DNA of 64,000 nucleotides. Origin: Pseudomonas fluorescens (GTDB taxonomy: Bacteria > Pseudomonadota > Gammaproteobacteria > Pseudomonadales > Pseudomonadaceae). Position 1 is the stretch's first letter, and every line of letters starts with the position of its first letter. Position numbers and translations under genes: made by a program. The stretch spans positions 2,109,001 to 2,173,000 of the forward strand of contig NZ_CP015637.1 of the NCBI RefSeq assembly GCF_001708445.1, read 5' to 3'. Below the pieces are notes generated by a model. The model was not told where the DNA came from. It ran no database searches and saw only the letters and a list, made by a program, of their open reading frames with translations. Positions 29,073 to 37,667 of this stretch are shown here, one piece after another.

Positions 29073-30487
29073 GAAAGCTCCTTGGCAATGGCCAGTTCGG
29101 TGTGTGGGCGCCCCAGGAAGTGTTCCAGGAGCAGTTGCTTCACTGCCGTCGCCGCAAGCTGCTGCGGTATCGGCAGATCACAATTGGTGATCAGCAGGGG
29201 GCCGGTCTGCACGCTGGTCGGCAGGCGCCCGTGGCTGCCGCGGACCAGGGAGGTGTCCAGCGGGATCAGGTCCATGTAGTAGCGAAATCCGAGCTTTTTT
29301 TGCAGCAGGCGGCGCGCCACTTTCAGCATGGGGAACCGAATCGCCGGGTCGATAAACAGCTCGACCGGGTCGTAGCCAGGCTTGCGATGGATGTCCACGG
29401 TGCGGGCAAAGTCGGGGGCCTTGCGGTCGTCGAACCAGTAGTAGTAATCAAACCAGCTGCCGGCGGCGGCCACGGCCACCAGCTCGCCGCTGCGCGGGTG
29501 ATCCAGTTGCCAGGCGCGTTGCTCGGCTTTGTCCAGCACCTGCTCGATGCCGGGCTGGCGCTGCAACAGGGCTTTGACCCGAGGGATGTCCTGTGCCTGC
29601 TTGACGTAGACATGCGCAACCTGATGATCAGCCACCGCGAAGGCCGCGCTGGCGCCGGGGTCGAGCAGCTCCCAGCTCAGGGATTGGCGCACCTGCAACC
29701 AGCCTTCGGTGCGCAATACACGGTTGATCGACACCGATTGCTCGACGGCCTCGATGCCATATTCCGACAGCAGCATCACCGCGGCGCCCTGCACCTTGGC
29801 GAAGGCCAGCAGCCGGCCGACTTCACGGTCGATGGCCCGCACTTCGTCGACGATCGACGGGTGATCCGGGCCCAGGCGCTGCAAGCTGTAGTCGAGATGG
29901 GGCAGGTAGACCAATTGCAGGTGGGGACGGTTGATCTGGAACTCGGCAATGGCGCAATCGACGATCCAGCGGCTCGACGCGATGCCGGCCGCCGGGCCCC
30001 AGAACCCGGGAAACGGGAACTCGCCAATCTGCTGTTCGATCTGTTCATGCAGCCCGGGCGGTGACGAGTACAGGCCGAACTGTTTACGCCCGTCCGCCGG
30101 GTAATGCGGGCGCGGGGTGATGGCGGCGTCCACGTCGGCGTACATGTTGTACCACCAGAACAATTGGCTGCAGCGAAAAGCCGGGAACTCGCGCTTGAGC
30201 GTGTGCCAGACCTTTTCACCCTGGACCAGCGCATTGGGTTGCAGCCAGAAGCGTACTTCGGCCTGGTCGCGAAAGTACCAGCCATTGCCGACGATACCGT
30301 GTTGCGACGGCGGTGCCCCGGTCAGGATCGACGCCTGTACCGTCGACGTCACCGCCGGGAACACCGGTTGCAGGTGGGCCAGCTTGGCGGTCTTGAGCAG
30401 GGCATTGATCTGCGGCGTGGCTTCGCCCAACAACGAGGGCGTCAAGCCCACCACATTGATCAACAGCAGCGGTTGCTCAGAGGGCAT
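29051..30487 (-). CDS. eboF: EboF: alkaline phosphatase-superfamily hydrolase
   Basis: The 478-residue protein is of the type I phosphodiesterase/nucleotide pyrophosphatase branch. The N-terminal LLINVVGLTPSLL stands where the metal-binding Asp of the superfamily usually lies, and FPAVTSTVQASILTG carries the nucleophile Thr. LVYLPHLDYSLQRLGPDHP (about residues 200-218) and VADHQVAHVYV supply further metal ligands. The ATG at 30487 overlaps eboE by 11 bp. EboF is one of six conserved ebo products; in P. fluorescens NZI7 this cluster (edb) is linked to repelling nematodes. The substrate is unknown. Confidence 0.82.
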   Translation of the reverse strand: MPSEQPLLLINVVGLTPSLLGEATPQINALLKTAKLAHLQPVFPAVTSTVQASILTGAPPSQHGIVGNGWYFRDQAEVRFWLQPNALVQGEKVWHTLKREFPAFRCSQLFWWYNMYADVDAAITPRPHYPADGRKQFGLYSSPPGLHEQIEQQIGEFPFPGFWGPAAGIASSRWIVDCAIAEFQINRPHLQLVYLPHLDYSLQRLGPDHPSIVDEVRAIDREVGRLLAFAKVQGAAVMLLSEYGIEAVEQSVSINRVLRTEGWLQVRQSLSWELLDPGASAAFAVADHQVAHVYVKQAQDIPRVKALLQRQPGIEQVLDKAEQRAWQLDHPRSGELVAVAAAGSWFDYYYWFDDRKAPDFARTVDIHRKPGYDPVELFIDPAIRFPMLKVARRLLQKKLGFRYYMDLIPLDTSLVRGSHGRLPTSVQTGPLLITNCDLPIPQQLAATAVKQLLLEHFLGRPHTELAIAKELSCGEPSL

Positions 30488-31697
30488 GGGCGTAGGCCTC
30501 CTGGACCGCAGCGTGCAACAGGTTGCGCTGGCGCAGTTGGTCTTCGACCCAGCGCAGTTCAGCGGCGATGCCCTCCAGTTGCGCCGGCTCGGTGGCCGGG
30601 CGCAGTTGGGCGGGCAACACGCCCCAGCTGTAGGTCTCGACTTCCAGCACCGGCCGACAGTCCACATGGCCCGCCAGGTAGTCGAAGGTCTGCGCCAGGG
30701 CGACCTGGCTGCCCGTCAGCTCCGGCAACAGCAGGTGTTCACTGAACAGCGGGATGTGGAAATGAATGCGCAGCTCCGTGAACTGCGCGCAGTCACTGAG
30801 GGCCGCGGGCAAGTCGGCCCAGGCAACCAGGCGACCTTGCGCATCGAGTGCCTTGACCTGATGCAGGTAGGTCGCCTCGGCAAAATGCCCCAGGGTCTTG
30901 AGCACGTGGTCGCGGCGCTGATCGCCTTGAGGCGGCAAGCGGCAAATCATTGCGTTGGACAGCTGGATCTTGCCCACCGGCACTTGCGCCTGGTGCAGCC
31001 GCGTCAACGACTCATAACAGTCTTCGAACATCACGGCCTGGTGGCACACATCAAAACACAGCGCCAGGTACTCATGGTGTGGGTCGAAGGTTTGCCGTTG
31101 CTGGAAGAAGGCGATGGCCTGCGCGGTGTTTTCCAGCACGCAGTCCGGTTCCATTTCCAGGCAGAACAGGATTTTCTTGCCGGTTTGCCGATGCAGCGCG
31201 GCGAGTGCGCGGGTGAGTTGGCTGAGGTGCGCATCGGCGCGTGCCTGCCGTGCTGGGGTCCAAGTGGCGGCGTAGCCCAGGGGCACCGTGGAAATCACCC
31301 CCTGCGCGCAATCGGCTGGCAAGGCCTGGGCGAGGATTCGCGCCAGGTCCAGGCTGTACGCCAGGCGTTGTGGGTCGGCCCAGTCGGGCAGGTACACCTC
31401 GGCTTTCACCGCGCCCTGATGGAATTCGCCATAGGGGAAGCCGTTCAGCGAGGTCAGGCGCAGGCCGCTGTGTTGCAGCAATTGCAGGAACGACTCACGC
31501 GCCGACGCCTGTTGCAGTTCGGCCGCCGCGCGCGCGCAAATCCACAAGCCGCTGTCCTGTTCGTCGAGCCCGCGCAAGCGCCGCACGCCCTGGAAGTGCC
31601 GCGCGATCGAGGCCTGCAGCCCGGCGAGGTCACGGGTGGGGTGGACGTTGCTGCAGTAGCCGACCTGGGGGGCTGTCCAGCCGCTGACGGCGTTCAT
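30477..31697 (-). CDS. eboE: EboE: sugar phosphate isomerase/epimerase-like TIM barrel
   Basis: The 406-residue protein starts at ATG 31697, which overlaps the eboB stop (ATGA). It opens with VGYCSNVHPTRDLAGL and has TIM-barrel metal-site segments: ILFCLEMEPDCVLEN (Glu), LALCFDVCHQAVMFED (Asp/His) and LRIHFHIPLFSEH (His). These are the positions of AP-endonuclease-2/xylose-isomerase-like enzymes, and metabolite TIM barrel proteins named EboE fit. Reaction is unknown. It lies inside the ebo operon with overlapping neighbours on both sides. Confidence 0.82.
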   Translation of the reverse strand: MNAVSGWTAPQVGYCSNVHPTRDLAGLQASIARHFQGVRRLRGLDEQDSGLWICARAAAELQQASARESFLQLLQHSGLRLTSLNGFPYGEFHQGAVKAEVYLPDWADPQRLAYSLDLARILAQALPADCAQGVISTVPLGYAATWTPARQARADAHLSQLTRALAALHRQTGKKILFCLEMEPDCVLENTAQAIAFFQQRQTFDPHHEYLALCFDVCHQAVMFEDCYESLTRLHQAQVPVGKIQLSNAMICRLPPQGDQRRDHVLKTLGHFAEATYLHQVKALDAQGRLVAWADLPAALSDCAQFTELRIHFHIPLFSEHLLLPELTGSQVALAQTFDYLAGHVDCRPVLEVETYSWGVLPAQLRPATEPAQLEGIAAELRWVEDQLRQRNLLHAAVQEAYAHAL

Positions 31698-32578
31698 TTG
31701 ATCACCGGGTCCTGGCCGCGCAGGGCCGAGTTTTCCTGCCATTGCTTGCGCTGGTCGATGGGCAGCGGGGTGCTGACGAGGGCCTTGTCCAGTTGCCCGC
31801 TTTGGGCAAAGAAGTCCACCGGGTTATGGAACAGCACCTGTTCGACCTGGGCCTGGGTGAACCCGGCCGCCAGCATCGCTTCGCCGGTCTTGGGCACTTT
31901 CAGCGGGTCGCTGATGCCCCAGTCGGCAGCGCTGTTGACCACCATTTTTTCGGTGCCGTATTCCTGGAGCAGGGCGACCATGCGCTGCTCGGACATCTTG
32001 GTGTTGGGGTAGATGGAGTGCCCGCGCCAACAGTCGCTGTCCAGTACCAGCGGCAAGGTCAGCTCGTTGAGGTGGTCAATGATGACCAGGTGCTCGGCAA
32101 TCCCCACCTCACGGATCACCGCCAGGGTGCGTTTAGTGCCGCCGATCTTGTCGCGGTGCGGCGTATGCACCAGTACCGGCAGGTTGAATTGCTTGGCCAG
32201 CTCCAGCTGGGCGGCGAGAAAGCGATCCTCTTCGGGGGTGATGTCGTCATAGCCGATTTCGCCGACGGCCACTACGCCGTCCTTGACCAGGTAGCGCGGT
32301 AAAATCCCCAGCACTTCATTGGCGATCGACAGGTCATTGGCCTCCTTGGGGTTCAGGCCGATGGTGCAGAAATGGTGGATGCCGAACATGCTGGCGCGAA
32401 AGCGCTCCCAGCCCAGCAAGGTGTCGAAGTAGTCGACGAAACTGCCGACACTGGTGCGCGCCTGGCCCTGCCAGAAGGCCGGCTCGATCACCCCGGTGAT
32501 CCCGGCGGCGGCCATGTTCTGGTAGTCGTCGGTGGTGCGGCTGACCATATGAATGTGCGGGTCGAAATACTTGAGCAT
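31694..32578 (-). CDS. eboB: EboB: TatD-like metal-dependent hydrolase
   Basis: The 294-residue amidohydrolase-superfamily protein has the metal-site DPHIHM at residues 6-11, then VAVGEIGYDD (Glu), PVLVHTPHRDK (His), VIIDHLNE (His) and NSAADWG (Asp). This is the TatD-type order. GAGGA seven bases upstream supports ATG 32578. It ends with a 4-bp overlap with eboE, implying translational coupling. In ebo clusters the TatD-like member is named EboB; the substrate is not known. Confidence 0.85.
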   Translation of the reverse strand: MLKYFDPHIHMVSRTTDDYQNMAAAGITGVIEPAFWQGQARTSVGSFVDYFDTLLGWERFRASMFGIHHFCTIGLNPKEANDLSIANEVLGILPRYLVKDGVVAVGEIGYDDITPEEDRFLAAQLELAKQFNLPVLVHTPHRDKIGGTKRTLAVIREVGIAEHLVIIDHLNELTLPLVLDSDCWRGHSIYPNTKMSEQRMVALLQEYGTEKMVVNSAADWGISDPLKVPKTGEAMLAAGFTQAQVEQVLFHNPVDFFAQSGQLDKALVSTPLPIDQRKQWQENSALRGQDPVIK

Positions 32579-32617
32579 GGTGGATCCTCGTCAAGGGAAA
32601 AGGGGCGGCACTGGGCG

Positions 32618-33301
32618 TCAATTCAGGTACGTGTGCCATTCCGGCGGCAGGCACAGGCCGCGCAGGCGTTGCAGTTGTGCCGGGCTGAGCAGGTTGAAGG
32701 CGATCACCCGGGGCAGGCCGGGGGACACGCTGCGCCCGGCGGCGAGCTGTTCGTCCAACAGGTCGAGGGCCAGCTGGTTGAGGCTGACGCTGTGGCGCTG
32801 CGCCAGGCCGACCAGGCGCGTGATGTCCAGGCCCATGCCGAGGGCTTTGAGCACCAGTTGGTGAAAGGCGTGCTCCGGGTAGTGACGCGACGGGTAGGCG
32901 GAGTCGAGGGCGAGGGCGGCAAACACCTGGGGGTTGCTGGTGCGCCCGGCCTGCAGCGCCAGCGCCAGGCACTGCCCGTCGCTGTCGAGCCAGTCGAGAG
33001 CGTTGAGCAAGGCGATTTTTTCCAGGTCGTCGCCCCACAGGAACAGCTGGCGCAGCAGTGCCAATCGCTCGGCAGCGGCGCAGGTCTCCAGCACCTGGGC
33101 CAACAGCAAGGCCCGCGCCAGCGCGACCACGGGCGCTTTCAACTGGCGCTTGCACTGGCCGCTCAACAGTGCGGCCGTGTCGGCGTCCGGCTGTTGCACA
33201 AGCCGTTGCTGCGCCTGCTGCCACCACTGTTGCTCGGTGTTATCCAGCTGCTGGCTCAAGTTTTGGCGATGTTCGGTGAGGCAATCCTGGCGCATGTTCA
33301 T
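32618..33301 (-). CDS. eboA: EboA-like protein
   Basis: The 227-residue protein is entirely helical by composition (LLAQVLETCAAAERLALLRQLFLWGDD; ALNALDWLDSDGQCLALALQAGR), resembling a repeat-helical scaffold. ATG 33301 overlaps the eboC stop (ATGA). It has no catalytic motif or signal peptide. The EboA assignment rests on size, helical character and position between eboC and eboB, which is the standard gene neighbourhood, more than on a motif. Confidence 0.72.
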   Translation of the reverse strand: MNMRQDCLTEHRQNLSQQLDNTEQQWWQQAQQRLVQQPDADTAALLSGQCKRQLKAPVVALARALLLAQVLETCAAAERLALLRQLFLWGDDLEKIALLNALDWLDSDGQCLALALQAGRTSNPQVFAALALDSAYPSRHYPEHAFHQLVLKALGMGLDITRLVGLAQRHSVSLNQLALDLLDEQLAAGRSVSPGLPRVIAFNLLSPAQLQRLRGLCLPPEWHTYLN

Positions 33302-34176
33302 GTCGGCTTGATCCAGCGTTGAAAGTGGGGCAGCAGGAAAAACACCAGTACACATAACAGGCTGCCAACCGGCTGGTCGGCCACGGCCAGTACCAGTGCA
33401 TCGAACAACGGCAGGGCGGCCAGGCCGGCACCGATAAACGCGCGAACCTGGCGCTGTTGCGGGTTGGCCAGGTGTTGGTGGTAGTGCCAGCCCAACCAAC
33501 CGAGCCACAACAGCAGCACCGGCCAGAACCACAGGTTGTTGGAGTAGATCGCCAGGGCCAGCGGGCTGAGCATCAGCAGCAACGGCAGGCGGCTGATCAG
33601 CTGGTTGCGGTGTTCCTGGCGTGCCAGGTAGGTGAGGCCGCTGATGTACACGCCGAGCAGGATCGCGCAGAGCCAGATCGGTTCCGGTGGCACCGCCAGG
33701 CTGGCGGCGGCGGTGAGGTACAGCGCCGAGCGACAGGCTCCCATCAGCCATACGCTGTGGGCGTACTTCTTGTGCAGCAGGTTGTAGCCGAAGATGCAGC
33801 CCACCAGCAGCAGTACGCCGCCGAGCAACCAATGCGGCTCATCGATCAAGCGGCTCAGGCCCAGCACCGCGGCAGCGGCCAGGCTCAGCAACAGCGCGGT
33901 CGCCACGCCGACTTGCTGGCGGCTGGCCAGGCCCAGGGTGATCGGGCGCGGGTTGTGGTGTTGCCGGTCCCAGTCGGCATCGAGCAGGTCATTGAGCAGC
34001 ATGCCCGCCAGGTACAGCAGCGACAGGGTGATCAACAGCAACCCCCACACCAGCCATGACGGCGGCGCCAGGGCGCCGGCACTGCTGGCGAGCAGGGCGG
34101 CGGCCAGGGTGTTGGTCCACACCGTGGGCAGGTTGGAGACGCGGCCAAGGGTCATCCAGGTTTTCATCGGGCTCAT
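33298..34176 (-). CDS. eboC: EboC: UbiA-type prenyltransferase
   Basis: The 292-residue integral membrane protein has about eight to nine spans. The first prenyl-diphosphate/Mg2+ motif is present as NDLLDADWDRQHHNPRPI (about residues 62-79, the NDxxD pattern). The second loop region near YLARQEHR is more degenerate. UbiA enzymes attach isoprenoid chains to aromatic or sugar acceptors in the membrane, so the ebo pathway may involve a lipid-linked step. ATG 34176 overlaps the eboD stop (ATGA). Confidence 0.85.
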   Translation of the reverse strand: MSPMKTWMTLGRVSNLPTVWTNTLAAALLASSAGALAPPSWLVWGLLLITLSLLYLAGMLLNDLLDADWDRQHHNPRPITLGLASRQQVGVATALLLSLAAAAVLGLSRLIDEPHWLLGGVLLLVGCIFGYNLLHKKYAHSVWLMGACRSALYLTAAASLAVPPEPIWLCAILLGVYISGLTYLARQEHRNQLISRLPLLLMLSPLALAIYSNNLWFWPVLLLWLGWLGWHYHQHLANPQQRQVRAFIGAGLAALPLFDALVLAVADQPVGSLLCVLVFFLLPHFQRWIKPT

Positions 34177-36044
34177 TGTGCGTAGCCCTCACCCAGCGGC
34201 AGCGCGGCATCGCTGCGACTCAGCAGGCGTTGCAGGGCAGCTTCCATCTTCGCGTTGTCGATTTCGTGCAGGTCCACCGACTCACCGATGCGGCAGAGCA
34301 TCGGGATCGACAGTTGCCCGCCCAGGTGCTGACGGAATTCCTCCAGCCCGAGCAATACCGGCGAGCGACCTTGCGCGTCCCGCAAGGCCAGCTCCGGTGG
34401 GCACAGGTTGAAACCGAGCGTGAGCAACAACTGCATGATCCGTTCGATGTCGGCATCGCCCAGCAGCCCCAGGGCATTGGCGTACACCCCATCCAGGGCC
34501 ATGCCCACCGCCACCGCCTCGCCATGGCGCAGGCGGTGATGGCTGAGGTTTTCCAGTTTGTGCGCGGCCCAGTGCCCGTAATCCAGGGGCCGGCCGTTAC
34601 CGCGTTCGAAGGGGTCGCCGGCCCCGGTGATGTGGTGCAGGTGCAGTTCGGCGCAGCGGCGAATGGCGTAGCGGCTGGCAGCGTGATCGAAATGGGCGAG
34701 GGCGTCGGCGTGCTGTTCCATCCATTCGAAAAAAGCCCGGTCCTTGATCAAGGCCACCTTCACCGCCTCGGCCAGCCCGGCGATCTGGTCGAGGCGGGTG
34801 AGGCTGGTCAGCAGTTGAAAGTCATTGAGCACCGCCGTGGCGGGGTAGAAGGCGCCCAACAGGTTCTTCTGGCCGAAGGCATTGATGCCGTTCTTCACGC
34901 CGATACCGGCATCGTTCTGCGCCAGCACGGTGCTCGGGATACGGATCAGGCGAATGCCACGATGGAAGGTGGCGCAGGCGTAGCCCACTGCATCCAGCAC
35001 CGCACCGCCGCCCAGGGCCAGCACGTAGCAATGCCGGTCCAGGCCGTGTTGCAGCATGTCGCTGTACAGCCGTTCCAGTACCTGCGCGTGCTTGCTCAGT
35101 TCACCGGCCGGCAGCGCAATCGGTGCCGCCTGCAGATGCAAGTCGGGATGCGCGGCAAAGTAGCTGTCGATCTCTTCCAGCAGGTGCGGTGTGCTGAGCA
35201 ACAGTTGTTCATCGGCGAACACCAGTACCGTCACCGGGCCGCTGTGCTGGGCGGTGAGTTGGCGATGCAGACAAGGGTTGAGCGGGGCGAACAGGTGGTC
35301 GGTGAACACCACCGGGTAGTCATAACGGACTTCGAAGCGCCCGTGCAGCGCTTGCTCGGCGTGCGGCTTGCGCGCGGCCTTGAACAGGCTGTAGCCCGCC
35401 ACAAACACCACCGGCAACACCATGCTGGCGAGGATCGTCACCAGCAGCGCGTTTTGCTCGATCAGGAATGTACCGATAGCCGTGTAGGCCAGGGCCAGGC
35501 CCGCGTTGGCCAGGGTGGTGATGACTGTAAATGCCCGCAGCGGATAGCGCTGCATGCCGGCGGCCACCACCGAGGTTTCCGCCAGTACCGGTACGCCACG
35601 CAGGCAAATCAGCGAGAGTGTGCCCAAGCGATACGCCAACTGCCCCGGTTGGCGCTGATGCAGGCCCAGGCGGCCTGACAGCAGGCGAAAATACCCGGCC
35701 CCCAGGGCGTACCCCAACCCGGCACCGAGGCACAGGCCAATGAAAATCACCAGGTAACCGCCCAGGCTGCCCAGCATCGCCACCGCCAGCAGCGCCACCA
35801 GGCTCGACGGCACGGGCAGCACCACGTCCAGCGCGAGCAGGGCAATCAGCAGCAGCGCCAGGTTGAATGTTTGCGTGGGGGTCGTCGGCTGATAGAGGTT
35901 GAGGTGTATCAGGACGTCTTGGATCTGTTGTTCGAACAACAGGAAGCTGGCGATGACCAGCCCCGAAAAGCACAGCAATGACAGCCAGAAATGTTCAACT
36001 GGCCCCTTTTTCGAGAACGCACGATACCACCGGCTGCGCTTCAT
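34173..36044 (-). CDS. eboD: EboD: DedA/VTT-like membrane domain fused to a 3-dehydroquinate synthase-like domain
   Basis: The 623-residue protein has two parts. Residues about 1-220 are membrane segments of the DedA/SNARE-associated (VTT) type (LDVVLPVPSSLVALLAVAML, LRGVPVLAETSVVAAGM). Residues about 240-610 are a sugar-cyclase fold: GGGAVLDAVGYACATFHRG, STVLAQNDAGIGVKNGIN, Glu in GLAEAVKVALI, and His in DYGHWAAHKLEN and LRHGEAVAVG. These correspond to the DHQS metal ligands and lysines. ATG 36044 has AAGGGA upstream. It is the first gene of the operon. Typical EboD proteins are the cyclase alone, so the fusion is notable. Confidence 0.85.
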   Translation of the reverse strand: MKRSRWYRAFSKKGPVEHFWLSLLCFSGLVIASFLLFEQQIQDVLIHLNLYQPTTPTQTFNLALLLIALLALDVVLPVPSSLVALLAVAMLGSLGGYLVIFIGLCLGAGLGYALGAGYFRLLSGRLGLHQRQPGQLAYRLGTLSLICLRGVPVLAETSVVAAGMQRYPLRAFTVITTLANAGLALAYTAIGTFLIEQNALLVTILASMVLPVVFVAGYSLFKAARKPHAEQALHGRFEVRYDYPVVFTDHLFAPLNPCLHRQLTAQHSGPVTVLVFADEQLLLSTPHLLEEIDSYFAAHPDLHLQAAPIALPAGELSKHAQVLERLYSDMLQHGLDRHCYVLALGGGAVLDAVGYACATFHRGIRLIRIPSTVLAQNDAGIGVKNGINAFGQKNLLGAFYPATAVLNDFQLLTSLTRLDQIAGLAEAVKVALIKDRAFFEWMEQHADALAHFDHAASRYAIRRCAELHLHHITGAGDPFERGNGRPLDYGHWAAHKLENLSHHRLRHGEAVAVGMALDGVYANALGLLGDADIERIMQLLLTLGFNLCPPELALRDAQGRSPVLLGLEEFRQHLGGQLSIPMLCRIGESVDLHEIDNAKMEAALQRLLSRSDAALPLGEGYAQ

Positions 36045-36619
36045 CAAAGCATCCCTTTTGAGTGTTAAGACTTAAATTCCGTGTCTTGTGTTAACGCTGC
36101 GTCTGGTCGGTTTTCAGAGCAATAAAATTCCTCGCCTGGATGGCTGTTTATACGGGCAATGGCTGATTGCCTTCATGGTATGGATGAACTTAGTCGGTTG
36201 TGGTTTTTTTGCAAGTTTGTCGGGCGACAGCGTTTTAAAACGCGACTGAAAGCAGGTCGAGACGGGTTTTGTGTGATGGGATTTATTGATTTATTACAAC
36301 GAGTTGCATGGTATTTTGAATGACGCCAATAACCCGTCAAACGTGTTTGTCTTGAATGAGTCATTGATGTTCAAGTGCGCGAAGCGTGTTGTTTTCGGGG
36401 ATGAATTATTGCCGTTCGCTATATAGCGTTGTTCCACGTTGTATTTGTCGAGAATGATTCCGTTTAATGCGGGCATGCTCGAACCGTGGAGTTGTTTCGG
36501 GAGCGTCCTGCAACTAAAGGGACCTGCGTTATTGGCCTTTAAACCCGTTGTGCGCGCGTTGCCCGCAATGCTGCGGGGTGCGCACGGATGCGCTCAAGAG
36601 GCCACTGAGCCGGCGTGCG
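36045..36619. other. AT-rich intergenic region upstream of the ebo operon
   Basis: This 575-bp stretch separates the LysR gene from eboD on the same strand and must hold the ebo promoter. It is visibly AT-richer than its surroundings. TTAAG-A-CTTAA at 36067-36077 is a short palindrome just upstream of the ebo ribosome-binding site. A 60-residue minus-strand frame (36294-36476) has ordinary composition but no ribosome-binding site. No gene is supported. Confidence 0.45.
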
Positions 36620-37558
36620 CTAACCGAGGAAACGAAAGCCGCTAGAGAGTTTTTCCTTGAGGTAACCCACCAGCGCACTCACCGACTTGGGTACATGGGG
36701 CGAGTAGGGCCGAATCAGGTAGATCTCATCGGCAAACGCGCCCTTGAGCGTCCAGTCCTTGAGCACCTGCACCAGTTTGCCGCCGGCCAGGGCGGCGTGG
36801 GCGCTGAAGTCCGGGAGCAGGGCGATGCCCAGGTGGTTGAGCGCCGCGTCGCGCAGGGCTTCGCTGTTGTTGGTGGAGAAGCTGCCGGCGATGGGCACGG
36901 TGACCCGTTCGACTTTCCTGCTGCCGCGCTCGAAGGTCCAGGCCGGTTGGTCGGTGCCGCGCGGGTAATAGAGGCAGTTGTGTGCGCTGAGGTCGGCGGG
37001 CGCGCGCGGTTCACCGTGGCGTTGCAGGTAGTCACGGCTGGCAACCAGCACTGAGGTGGTGTCGCACAGCTTCCAGGCCACATGGGTTTCCGGTACCTGG
37101 AAACCGTGGCGCACCGCCAGGTCGTAGCCTTCGGCGGCCAGCGAGCTCAAGGCGTCCGACACGTCCAGCTGGATACGCACCTGCGGGTAGTGCTGGAGGA
37201 ACTCCGACAGGTGCGGCACCAACTGTTGCCGGGCGAATGCCACCGGGGCGGTCAAGCGCACCAGGCCACGAATCTCGCCGGCGGAATCGCGTACGGACGA
37301 GAAGCTGCGGGCGATTTGCTCATAGGCACCGCGCACTTCACGGGTCAACGACAACCCGGCATCGGTCAACCGCACGCTGCGCGTGGTGCGCGTCACCAGG
37401 CGTGTGCCGGTGGCTTTCTCCAGGTCGGAAATACGCTGGCTGACCGCGGATTTACTCACCCCCAGGCGCGCGGCCGCAGCGGTGTAGGTGCCGTGTTCCT
37501 CCAGCACTGAGAGCCAGTGAATGTGGGTCCACAGCCCTTCGATCTCGGATTTTTCCAT
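36620..37558 (-). CDS. LysR-family transcriptional regulator
   Basis: The 312-residue protein has an N-terminal HTH ([36 protein letters not shown]) and a C-terminal effector-binding domain, typical of the CrgA/PA-type subgroup. It is divergent from mmsA, with 109 bp between the starts, which is the classic arrangement for a LysR regulator and its target. It is also upstream of, and codirectional with, the ebo operon, but 575 bp separate them. Regulation of mmsA is therefore the better guess. Confidence 0.87.
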   Translation of the reverse strand: MEKSEIEGLWTHIHWLSVLEEHGTYTAAAARLGVSKSAVSQRISDLEKATGTRLVTRTTRSVRLTDAGLSLTREVRGAYEQIARSFSSVRDSAGEIRGLVRLTAPVAFARQQLVPHLSEFLQHYPQVRIQLDVSDALSSLAAEGYDLAVRHGFQVPETHVAWKLCDTTSVLVASRDYLQRHGEPRAPADLSAHNCLYYPRGTDQPAWTFERGSRKVERVTVPIAGSFSTNNSEALRDAALNHLGIALLPDFSAHAALAGGKLVQVLKDWTLKGAFADEIYLIRPYSPHVPKSVSALVGYLKEKLSSGFRFLG

Positions 37559-37667
37559 GGGGTTATTGTTCGCTTATGAGGACAAGCAGTTCTGGATTCT
37601 GCTCTGGTTTGGAACAAACCGAAAGCCTATCGTGTGTCCCAACGCAACCCACCTGGGATCTACTGCC

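Noticed and set aside
36294-36476. 60-residue minus-strand frame in the AT-rich region before the ebo operon.
   Set aside because: There is no ribosome-binding site and no recognisable domain; AT-rich DNA of this length opens such frames by chance.
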